This document shows positions 48,945 to 58,922 of a stretch of 64,000 nt of DNA, in pieces (the first letter of the stretch is position 1; every line of letters begins with the position of its first letter). The notes beneath the pieces were generated by a model. The model worked only from the letters and a program-made list of their open reading frames with translations. It made no database searches and had not been told where the DNA came from. Both the position numbers and the translations under genes were made by a program. This DNA is from Rhizophagus clarus (taxonomy: Eukaryota; Glomeromycota; Glomeromycetes; Glomerales; Glomeraceae): assembly GCA_015698045.1 (NCBI GenBank), contig BLAL01000215.1:1364001-1428000 (forward strand), read 5' to 3'.

Positions 48945-49340
48945 ACATCAACTACATCATTAACATCAATATTATCAACATCATCAACATCAACAACGTC
49001 ATTTTCATCAACAATGTATTTCACTTCAAGTAATGTTGTGTTGTCTAGGGAGACCAATAATTGGCTAATACCTTATAAATCTTTTCGCTCGACATGTTTC
49101 GCATGTAGCTATTTTGGACATGGATACAAGGAATACCCAAATATTAAAAAAACTCCAAATGATCTGTGTTTGAATTGCTGAAGAAGTAGGCATGCAGCAT
49201 CAAAATGCCCAAATGACAAAATCGACCTCACATTCTTAGAGGAATATATTTCACCGAATGAAATGATTGAAAAATATTTTGATCATAAATAAAGATTTAT
49301 TTTTTTTTTATTTTTTTTTATTTTGGTTTAATTTGTTTAT

Positions 49341-49455
49341 CAAAGCTGAGCACCAGAGGGTTAGGCTATTTTTTTTTTTTTATTAAAGCCAAGCACCAGA
49401 GGGTTAAGGCTTATTAAAGAAGCTAAACACCAGAGGGTTATAGCTTTCTTTTTAT
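49341..49455. repeat. Three copies of a CACCAGAGGGTTA hairpin unit
   Basis: AAGCTGAGCACCAGAGGGTT, AAGCCAAGCACCAGAGGGTT and AAGCTAAACACCAGAGGGTT each precede a complementary AGGCT/AGCTTT. The unit can fold on itself. It lies just 3' of the zinc-knuckle gene. Confidence 0.65.
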
Positions 49456-49459
49456 GATT

Positions 49460-49825
49460 TTTATGATTTTACTACAATTTTTATGATTTTACTACAATCT
49501 TTATGATTTTATTATGATTTTTATTAAAATTTTTATGATTTTTTTACTAAGATTTTTTTATGATTTTACTAAGATTTTTAAGATTTTTTATGATTTTATT
49601 AAGATTTTATAATTAAGATTTTTATGCTTTTTTTTATGATTTTTATTAAGATTTTTATGATTATGATAAGATTTTTATAATTTTTTTATGATTTTTATTA
49701 AGATTTTATGATTAAGGTTTTTATGATTTTTTATGATTTTTATTAAGATTTTAAGATTATTATGATTTTTACTATTTTTATGATTTTTACTATGATTTTT
49801 ACTATTTTTTTTTTTACTAATAAAA
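49460..49825. repeat. Low-complexity TTTTTATGATTTTATTAAGA tract
   Basis: ATGATTTT(T)A(C/T)TAAGATTTTT variants repeat about twenty times. No coding potential. Confidence 0.7.
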
Positions 49826-50266
49826 ATTTGTTATGCTTAAAAAAATCAAAAAAATAAAATTACAATTGATTGCATAAGTTTATTAATCGATCAATACTCA
49901 GCTAGTAATATAAAACAATTGTTTTTATAGCATTTTTTTTTAACACTTTTTTTAAAATATATATAATGGTATAAATATTCAGTTGGTAAGCGCCGATTAG
50001 TTTGATCTTTATAAATATATTTTCAGAGTACTATAACTTCAAACATTTCTCTATTTATTTACTGGATTAACAATACAGTAATATAATAAAATTAATTTTT
50101 TTTTTAAAGAACGCATATTTACTTTATTTCATAATATTTTGTATATAACACAATAAAATTGATGATCATATGTTACGTAAAAATTTGTAATCAAATATAT
50201 CAAAATAAAAGGAATATTTAAGCAAATAGTTACATAAAGCAGAAAAATTCAAATGAATTTAGGAAT
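49826..50266. other. Intergenic AT-rich region, no gene seen
   Basis: No coding frame, RNA gene or recognisable repeat was found. Confidence 0.4.
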
Positions 50267-50936
50267 TTAGGATTGGGATGAAGGTGGTGGATAGGCAGAA
50301 TATTGTGGCCGTGATCGTGATGGAGAAGAATATCGCGGTCGTGATGAAAAAGGAGAATGCGGACTTGATGAAAAGGGATGATTATAATATGATCATAATG
50401 AAGCACTATATGGTGATGGTGGTGAGAATGGCGGTGGTGGTAGTGGTGGTGGTGGGAATGGCGGTGGTGGTGGTGGTGGTGCTGGTGGTATCTGTACTAA
50501 CGAAGTTTCTAAAAAATAAAAACTAATTAAATATTAAGTAATTCTATATATAAAAAATTTATGTATATTACTTGGTTTCTTTCAGAAATCATCTATAAAC
50601 TCATCAAAATATTTTTCTCCACTCTTTGATAATTTTCCATTTCTCTCTCCTCTCACATATGCCTTCATTAACTAATCAAATAAAAAATGAAGAAGTCAAA
50701 TTCCTAAAAATAATTATTTACATTATTCTGTAAATTTCTTACTTTATTTTCCCTTACTAAATTTTGAAACTTTTCTTTACACTGTTCTGCAGTATAAGTA
50801 CTTCTAAATTACTATTAATTTTCGTTGCTACACTCATCCAAAATGATACTTTGCTACACCCAGCTATATTCCAATATTCTTCATTTCTATTTCTTCTTTC
50901 TTGAATTAATAATCTAATCTCAGAGTCATTCCACAT
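50267..50936 (-). pseudogene. Myb/SANT-like protein with proline-rich tail (paralog 2)
   Basis: The start is ATG at 50936 (MWNDSEIRLLIQERRNRNEE). It shows the same one-base frame break at TTTTGGATGAG as paralog 1, followed by STYTAEQCKEKFQNLVREN with extra stops near 50820. Exon 2 reads GKLSKSGEKYFDEFIDDF followed by TGA at the position of the family Trp. Exon 3 encodes PPAPPPPPPPFPPPPLPPPP, then an Arg/Ser/Tyr-rich end (SSRPRYSSPSRSRPQYSAYP), stopping at TAA 50267-50269. It also has a TGA after YSASL. Same family and probable role as the gene at 43730. Confidence 0.6.
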
Positions 50937-51006
50937 TTTAGATAAATTGTAAAATTTTTATGTGAATAAATTAATGAAATTTTACGTGAATAAAGTATTT
51001 TTATAA

Positions 51007-51540
51007 ATTAAAAAAAAAAATTAATCCAAAAAAGTAAAAGCACATTAACTGAAAAAAAAATAATACCGTTACTCATTAACAAAAAAAATAAATTAATCTG
51101 AGAAAGTAAAAGCACATTAATTGAAAAAAAATAATACCATTACTTATTATAAAAAAAAAAAAATTAATCTGAGAAAGTAAAAGCACACTAACTGAAAAAA
51201 AATAATACCATTACTCATTAAAAAAAAAAATAAATTAATCTGAAAAAGTAAAACCATCAATCATTATAAAAAAAAATAATACCATTACTCATTAATAAAA
51301 AAAAATAAATTAATCCAAGAAAGTAAAAGCACATTAATTGAAAAAGAAATAATACCATTACTCATTATAAAAAAAAAAAAATTAATTCAAGAAAGTAAAA
51401 ACACATTAACTGAAAAAAAAATAATACCATTACTCAAAAAAAATAAATTAATTCAAGAAAGTAGAATCATCACTCATTATAAAAAAAAATAATACCATTA
51501 CTCATTAATAAAAAAAAAATTTAATTTGAAAAAAGTAAAA
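51007..51540. repeat. ~72-bp tandem repeat, about eight units
   Basis: TTAATCTGAGAAAGTAAAAG, CACATTAACTGAAAAAAAAT and AATACCATTACTCATTA recur in order about eight times with A-run length variation. Non-coding minisatellite. Confidence 0.8.
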
Positions 51541-51554
51541 ATAATATTACACAC

Positions 51555-51950
51555 ACAGGTCGAATTATTGTCAACCAGATATCAATCGGTCATATGCCTG
51601 ATTGATGGCTGATTGATGACATATTAATGACCGATTGATGATATCTGGTTAAATAGGCATCAATCGGCTATGTAATTTCAATCAATCATCAATTGGCTAT
51701 ATGCTTATGACTTCAGTTATTACTACCTGGTTGGTGATCGATTGATGAAATATGATTGACCAGTCATCAACCTGATATATAACCGATTCATGACAGATTT
51801 GAAGTTAAATAGCCGATTTGACTAATCGGTTACCAATATGTTATTGACCAGTCATCAATCAGACATATGACTGATTGATACTGATCATATGACTGATTGA
51901 TACTGATTTCCATGATAGTTTATATATTTATAGATGCAAAAAGGTTAAGT
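51555..51950. repeat. Clustered ACCGATTGATGA motifs
   Basis: ATCAATCGG, ACCGATTGATGA and GACTGATTGAT occur about fifteen times in both orientations. The density resembles subterminal regions of CACTA-type elements, but no matching terminal repeat was identified. Confidence 0.5.
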
Positions 51951-53364
51951 TATACAGTCAACGGGGTACCGATAATTTTATTTCATGTATAATAAAAAAA
52001 TCGCATTGTTCAATATTGCATACAATTTCATATTGTAATGTAGTGTATACCAATACTTGTACCGGTCCTTTTATAGTAATATATATTTACTGATATATTA
52101 CTACATTAGTATTAATTTGGGCCAGCTATAAAGTTGGCCCAAGTAAAAAGATTTAATTTGAACTTTTGTTGTCGAAAGACTACCAAATCGATAGGCTATC
52201 CTAAAAGAACTGATGGTTCCTGATTTTTTTAATTATTTTTAGGGTACCCAATTCACAGCCGATTGGTAACTTTAAAAGGGTACAATTAGTTATCAATAGG
52301 ATATCAATAGGGTACCTATTGGATATCAATTATTATTATCAAGTTTTTTTTAATTCATACTTGTTGAATTAAACTATTATTATCCATTTTTCTTACTTGG
52401 CAAACTTACCGATTGATGTCATTTTTGCAATAATATGCATAATTTACTAAAATGTAACCAATCAGACATTTATTATAACTGACTCATATTATTAATTTTA
52501 TTTCAATTAATTATAAATGCCAAATTAATGAATTATTACATTATATTCTATTTAGTTAATTTGTCTAATTTTAATGGAGCGTTAGTAGTGTTTGCTAGCA
52601 TTCTTAATTTTTAATAAAATTTTCCAACATCAAGATGTTTCATCAGTTTTGAGGATCCTATTATAAACATTATTAGTAATGTTTACTAACGGTAATGTTT
52701 ACTAATGTTCTGATTCGAAAAACAATGTGTCGAATTGCTATAAATTAGTAGGAGTTTTCAGCTTTCAGATACATGTATTTCTAAATACATTTAAATTTAA
52801 TAATTATTTAGATTATCAAAAGTGGTAGTGTAAAAAACAAAAATGGGTTTACGATTACCATTGAAAGAGTATATTTAAAATGGAAGCAGTTCGGTTATGG
52901 AACATTTTATCATACACCAGTTATGTAACTCCACTGAGGTTCTGATACCTGAGTCAAAATAAATTATAAAATATATATTAATGATTATAAATATAAGATG
53001 TATAGTTAATCCACTGATTACCAATACCTAAAAATGCGAACTAACCGAAATGCTACTTACTTGAAAAACCTTCCCATGCTAGTGCTAACTAATATTTTAA
53101 CCCAAAAGACACCATTGATCTCCATCAAATTCTTAAATGAAGTGAATAATCGGTAGTATTCATTTCTAATTGCTGAGAGATGTGTGGCAATCGAGCTTGC
53201 ACTTGATTGCCTTGATTGCGTTAACTGTTAAAATATCTTAAAAACTTAAGAGTTGTTAAAAAGATGAAAATTCTTGTAGGAGTGAAAGTTGGTATGCGTT
53301 CATTTCTGACCTTAAGAAATCTTATGCAATGTGCTGTGAATTAGTCGATTTGAATAAGAGCGTA
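51951..53364. other. Intergenic region, GGTACC/ATCAATAGG motifs, no gene seen
   Basis: At 52250-52330, motifs such as TATCAATAGGGTAC repeat. No coding frame with convincing composition was found on either strand. Confidence 0.4.
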
Positions 53365-53999
53365 CACTGGTCAAAATCGATGCTATCGGGTACATATCGG
53401 GTACATATCGGGTACCTGATATGTACCTGATATGTGTGAAATATGTGTATGCTATTTAATAATACTACACATATCGGGTATCCGATATGTACCCGTCGGA
53501 TGCAGAAAATTGGTGACATATAACGTACATATCGGATACATTTCTCATACATATTGGGTAGTTAAATATCGGTTACATATCATAGATTTATTGGATACCC
53601 GATATATTTTAAAAAAATATCGGACAGATATTATACACTTATCGGATAGTGCTAATAAGTATCCTATATATACCCGATATGTATCCTATTTGTATTTGAA
53701 ATATAAGCATAATTTCATAATTTTCACACATATCGGATAGCCAAAAAGTATAGCATTTATGGGGCATTAATAGTAGTAGATTTATAATTTAAATACAATT
53801 GTAATTTAAAAGTAATTTAATTCATTTAATTGTAATTACTGAAAGTTTTATTTATATTTTCAATCGATAATAAAAAAAAATATTATACAAAAAATATTAT
53901 AAAAAAAATTCACTACTCTTTACACAAATTTACAATTAATGTTCACTTGTTTGCTTGTTTTCATTTCATTATATCTATTTAATTTGAAAGAAAGTAAAA

Positions 54000-54450
54000 T
54001 ATTAGTAATAAAAGTATTAGTATAAATATTAGTAGAAGTGTTAGCAAAAGAAAAGGAACGTTAATAAAAAAATTTTTACATTAGAAAGTGTTAGTATTAA
54101 TGTTAGTATAAAAGTTAGTAGAAGTAGAAAAGGAACGTCAATAAAAAAAAATATAAAGTATAAGTATTAATGTTAGTGTTAATGTTAGTAGAAGTGTTAG
54201 TAAAAGTAAGAAATAAAAAATGTTTAACAGTAGAACATTGTTAGTAAGAACGTTAGTAGGAGGAAACACATTAGAAAAAAATATTAGTAAGAGTGTTAAC
54301 AGGATGGAAAAAGAAATTTCAACAAAAAATGTACCTTTGTATTTATTTTTTAGAAAAACCAATAAAGTAAAAAACTTGATAGTAGAACATTGTTTAGGAC
54401 GTTAGTGAGAAGAAATACATTGGAAAAATATATTAATAAGAGTGTTAAGA
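54000..54450. repeat. Low-complexity GTTAGTA repeats
   Basis: AGTGTTAGTA, AATGTTAGTA and TAGTAGAAGTG variants repeat irregularly across the interior of the third CACTA-like element. Confidence 0.55.
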
Positions 54451-54862
54451 ATAACATAATAATGGGAAAAGAAATTTCAACAAAAAATATACCTTTATCT
54501 TTATTTTTTAGACAAAAACAATAAAGTAAAAATTTGAGAGAGAGAGAAAAAAGTTTTGAAAAAAAAAACGATAAATAAATAATTAAATCGTGATCGTGCA
54601 ATTACATGATCAACAAAATTATCAATTTTTATTGGTTATTTAGGTAATATTATAAATAACATAATAATGGGAAAAGAAATTTCAACAAAAAATATGCCTT
54701 TATCTTTATTTTTTAGACAAAACAATAAAGTAAAAATTTGAGAGAGAGAGAAAAAGTTTTTGAAAAAAAAAAAAAAAAATACGATAAATAAATAATTAAA
54801 TCATGATCGTGCAATCATATGATCAACAAAATTATCAATTTTTATTGGTTATTTAGGTAATA
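54451..54862. repeat. 205-bp direct tandem duplication
   Basis: ATAACATAATAATGGGAAAA starts at 54451 and again at 54656. The copies are nearly identical through TTATTGGTTATTTAGGTAAT, differing mainly in A-run length, so the duplication is recent. Confidence 0.85.
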
Positions 54863-55676
54863 TTATATTCAGCCACATCAGCCACAAAATCGGTCACCTA
54901 TCGAATGCATAAGTCAATATTAGCGAAGAAGCACAAACTTGATTATTCACTATTCGTGCTCAACTTGAGTTGATAAAATTATTAAAAAATTACTGATTTT
55001 ATTAAATTTATCAGAATTTTTATACCTAATTAAAGATGATTAAATTAAGTTTTACTACCAATTTCATTATAACGTTACCAACTTTTTTGTTAATCTTAGA
55101 TATTTTATTTTGAATTTAAATTGTTCGCTTTGAACTCAAGTTGAACTCGAGTTTAACTCGTTCGCTCAAAATCTTTGTGTAATGTATTGTAGATCTGTAA
55201 TTGTTTTATTTGTAGTCTATAATTGGCAAAAGCTTATTATAAACCAAAATAAAAAACACTATTTATTTACGTATCTGTATTATTAGATTTTACCTTTTTT
55301 AGATTTGATATATAATTAAAAAGAAGACCTTTATCTTGATATTTTGGAATTACGATCATAACAATTGACTTTAGGTCGAGTTTAACTTGTTCATTGTGAT
55401 TGATTGTATTGTAGATCTGTATCTATATTATAATTAATATAAAGAAGACAGATCATAACAATCATGACATATTTGAGAAATTAGAACAATTTACGTAAAT
55501 GTTCTTGAAGGGTAATTAATATAATAATACAAGGTGATAAAAAATTGTTTTTAAAAAGAAGTTTTATCTTTTTTTTTTTCTTACAATAAATTTGTTGTCG
55601 TTATTTCTATTATATATTCTTTTTCTTAAAATTTGTTGCCGTTATTTTTTATTATTATATATTCTTTTTCTTAAAA

Positions 55677-56283
55677 TGCCCGCAAATTGGACTGATGCAA
55701 TAACTGAATATTTAATAAGATATAGGAGGTAAAAAATTAAATGAAAACTAATAAATAACTTTGATCATATTCTAGTTTTTTTTTCTCTTATGTTTCCTGA
55801 TCTAAAAATTAAATAAATAATGTAAAGGAGAAGGAACAACTACTACCATGACATACCTGGAAGAGATCGCTCTGAATTCTGGGAGAGCCTAGCTCGAAGA
55901 ATTCAAAGACGATTCCACGTGAGATTCACTGGCCAACAGGTAGAAAGAAAGTGGAGAAACTTGGTCAGGAATTTTAATGTTAGTAAAATAATAATAAATC
56001 ATACAAAAAAAAATAAAAAAAAATAAAAAATTAATAGTATTAACATTTTTAAAATTTCTGTGAATGGAGGAATGGTACGTGAAATGAAAGGTGGTCCCGG
56101 GAAGGAGAAAGATATTATAGGCAGTTCCGCACAAGGTTTTGGGACAGACCTGGTAATTATTAAAAATTTTTTTAATTTATATTTAAGTTATTTAAGTTCT
56201 AAATTTATATATATTTCTTAGGGAACCATCACAGTTGTAGGCGGCGTAGAAACACTGCGCATCGGTGACCTCAGAATCCATAA
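55677..56283 (+). pseudogene. Myb/SANT-like protein (paralog 3), nearly intact
   Basis: Exon 1 (55677-55729) starts MPANWTDAITEYLIRY. After an intron with acceptor near 55831, exon 2 gives HDIPGRDRSEFWESLARRIQ and RRFHVRFTGQQVERKWRNLV, a clear Myb/SANT-like DNA-binding domain with the family Trp residues and no frame break. A later exon reads REGERYYRQFRTRFWDRP, preceded in frame by a TGA (CGA ancestor), and the last exon NHHSCRRRRNTAHR followed by TGA and PQNP (CGA ancestor), ending at TAA 56281-56283. Exon 3's acceptor is uncertain. It sits inside the third CACTA-like element and may be its DNA-binding protein. Confidence 0.6.
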
Positions 56284-56962
56284 ATTATATTTTTTTATTT
56301 TTATTTTTTTTTTATTTTGTATTTTTTATATTTTATTTTTATTTTTATTTTTTATTTATATTTTTATATTTTTATTATTTTTATTATTATTAATTTTTAT
56401 TTTTTATTATCTTTTATTATTATTATTTTTATTAAATATATATATATTTTATATAGTCATCTAATTATTATTTTAATATTTTTACTATTTTATAATTTGA
56501 AATTAAAAAATTCGACCTCAATTATAAGTAATTAAAGCTTATTATAATAAATTGCTTTTATTTAAACATTCATTTTTTTTTATTAAAGTATTAATTAAAT
56601 AAACAATCTGTCATCATATATTATATAATATATTGTAATGATGAAATGTCTCCAATAAATTTTTAAAAAAGGTACATTTAGGCGTGACAGATCTAATACC
56701 GCTGATTCTTCCAAAATGTTACTAAAATCTTTCCATAGATCAAATTGAGAAAACTAATCTATCAATTTACAATATAAAATCTTGAAATAATCTTTCACAT
56801 TTTCAAAATACATGATCAAACTCATTTTTGCTAAACTGCCGAAACCTTTTGGCGTTTACATGCAATAGTTTTGGCATTTTAATTTAATTTGACGATCATT
56901 GATTATCATGATCAATCTATTTTTACAGTTTTCTAAACCATGATTTTTTTTTATTTTTTTTT

Positions 56963-57500
56963 AGGTTGCTGGACTCCCAGACTTGGAATGTAAGTTGGAA
57001 GGGATGGGGGAATTTTTTTTTAATATTAAAGAAACGTTACTAATGTTTCTTTCTTTATTTTTTTTAGGTTGCCAGCCTTCTTGGACGAACCAGACTTGGG
57101 AAATGTAAGTTGGAAAGGGTGGTGATTTTTTTTTAATATTAAAGAAACGTTACTAACGTTTCTTTCTTTATTTTTTTTAGGTTTCCGGCCTTCTTGGACG
57201 AACCAGACTTGGGAATGTAAGTTAGAAAGGGCGGGGGATTTTTTTTTAATATTAAAGAAATATTACTAATGTTTCTTTCTTTATTTTTTTTAGGTTGCCG
57301 GCCTTCTTGAACAAACCAGACTTGGGAATATAAGTTGGAAAGGGTGGTGATTTTTTTTTAATGTTAAAGAAACGTTACTAACATTTCTTTCTTTATTTTT
57401 TTCAGATTGCTGGACTCCGGACTTGAAATGTAAGGAGGGAAGGAGGGATATTTTTTGAATATTAAAGAAACAGTTTTAACGTTTCTTTTATTTATTTTAG
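56963..57500 (+). repeat. Array of five exon-like ~36-nt units with splice-site borders
   Basis: Each ~115-bp unit has TTTATTTTTTTTAG, then a GC-richer block (GTTGCCGGCCTTCTTGGACG...CAGACTTGGGAAT), then GTAAGTTGGAAAGG. These are textbook 3' and 5' splice signals. The spacer holds a palindrome, AAAGAAACGTTACTAACGTTTCTTT in full form, written here as AAAGAAACGTTA and its inverse TAACGTTTCTTT. The best unit is exactly 36 nt, so inclusion would add 12 codons. One unit has ATAAGT instead of GTAAGT. Confidence 0.75.
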
Positions 57501-57954
57501 GTTGCAGTTTCCCTTATTCCTCTTGATCTTAACGTGATCACGATTAAGAAAAGTTTGAGCAAACTTTTCTTAAAATTGTATTATAAATGACTGTAACTTT
57601 TTTATTAATTTATTGTAATAAAATACGTAATAAAATAAAAATATTAACAATAATAATTATACTTTTAAACACTTTACAAAAAATTTATAAACTTGATAAT
57701 GCATTCAACAAATAAGACAATAAAAATTTTTTAACTACATTAAACGAATTAAAAATTTCTAAAAAGAAAAATCTATAAAGAAAGTAAACTCTAAAAAATT
57801 TCTTAATACGTTATATAATATGAAATCTAACGTATTAAAATTTGTATCACATATCGGGTACCCAATATGTAAAAATACCCAATATTTATCTGATTAGCCG
57901 CTGATATATAAGTCCCCGATATGTACCTGATAGAATTGATTTTGACCAGTATGT

Positions 57955-58620
57955 AGAGAAGGGTTTTAATATATGAATTACAGGAATGTTAACTAACGTT
58001 CTTTTCTTTTTTTTCTGTAAGAACAAACTTTTGGTATGGCTCCTTAGAATAATGTGAGTATAGAGAGGAGTTTTTAATAAAAGAACATTAACTAATGTTC
58101 TTTTCTTTTCTTTTTTATGGAAACAGACTTTTTAGTATACGGCTCTTTGAGGTAATATGAGGGAAAAGAGGGTTATTAATAATTTTCAATATGAAAATAT
58201 TAACTAATATTCTTTTCTTTTTTGTAGGATAATGTTTTGTTATTTTTATAAAGGTCCAGACTGGTAATTTTGAAGATAATCTTTAAAATAATTTTTTTAA
58301 ATAATTATTTAACAAAACGTTACTAATGTTTCAATTCTTTTTTTTAGATTTGAAAGATCCAGACTTGAAATATATACAAGTAGATTATCAGGAAGTAAGA
58401 AGTGAATTTTTTGAATTCAAAAATGTTACTAACATTCTATTTTTTTTTTTTTTTTAAGAATAGCTTCAGCTTTCAAGACTTGAATTTCAGACTGGAATTT
58501 TAAATTATAAGTTGGAAGGAGAAATTGTTTATTTTTAATTTGAAAATGTTATTAACTTTTCTTTCATTTTTTTTTTGTAAATTTTGGCTTAGACTTTTTT
58601 TTAAAAGTAGCCCAAATTTT
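57955..58620 (+). repeat. Diverged continuation of the exon-like array
   Basis: Further units spaced ~110-130 bp carry GTTAACTAACGTTCTTTTC or GTTACTAATGTTTC palindromes, T-rich tracts and CCAGACTTGAAAT blocks. They lie beyond the right terminal repeat of the third CACTA-like element. Splice signals are less complete here. Confidence 0.5.
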
Positions 58621-58922
58621 TTTTTTCTAGAATCATAAATTTTGCAATATTGCAATCATATGATTAATAAAACTAATAAATGTTTTTATGTTTGTTAATA
58701 ATTAAATGCTAATACAAATCATGTAAATCAAATTAATCAGTATAATTAATTACATTAATATAAGATTGATTGCGTCAGTACAAATTAATACATCAGTAAA
58801 AATTGATTACATCAATATAAATTAATTATGTTACATCAATACGCAATTTGGCATTGTGCCGTAATATTACAGCAATGGAAATTTAATTATGCTAAGAAGT
58901 ATAAATTATAATATATATCGTA

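Larger units (their letters stand above)
45742..49292 (+). pseudogene. Zinc-knuckle gene split by a Tc1/mariner-type insertion
   Basis: The 5' part (45742-45960) encodes an Asn-rich segment followed by a helix (NNLFTSLVNISTLLANNNN), with one TAA at 45859-45861 (CAA ancestor). After the inserted element (45961-48753) and the duplicated TA, the same frame continues from 48756: a Thr/Ser/Pro-rich low-complexity tract, then WLIPYKSFRSTCFACSYFGH and CLNC...RHAASKCPN. The second of these is a CCHC zinc knuckle; the first has Tyr in place of the last Cys. A TGA at 49179-49181 replaces Trp within the knuckle. The gene ends at TAA 49290-49292. The true start was not found. A gag-like or element-accessory nucleic-acid-binding role is inferred from the knuckle. 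Confidence 0.6.
53365..57950. mobile_element. CACTA-like element (third), about 4.6 kb
   Basis: CACTGGTCAAAATCGATGCT at 53365 is mirrored by AATTGATTTTGACCAGT ending at 57950, extending into CTATCGGGTACATATCGGG. ATATCGGGTAC motifs lie in both orientations at 53390-53760 and 57845-57935, as in CACTA subterminal regions. A 3-bp target duplication was not evident and the right tip has TACTGG instead of CACTGG. It contains a Myb/SANT-like gene, tandem duplications and an exon-like array. Confidence 0.6.

Noticed and set aside
48770..49057. Minus-strand Asp/Val-rich open frame
   Set aside because: Antisense of the Thr/Ser low-complexity tract of the zinc-knuckle gene.
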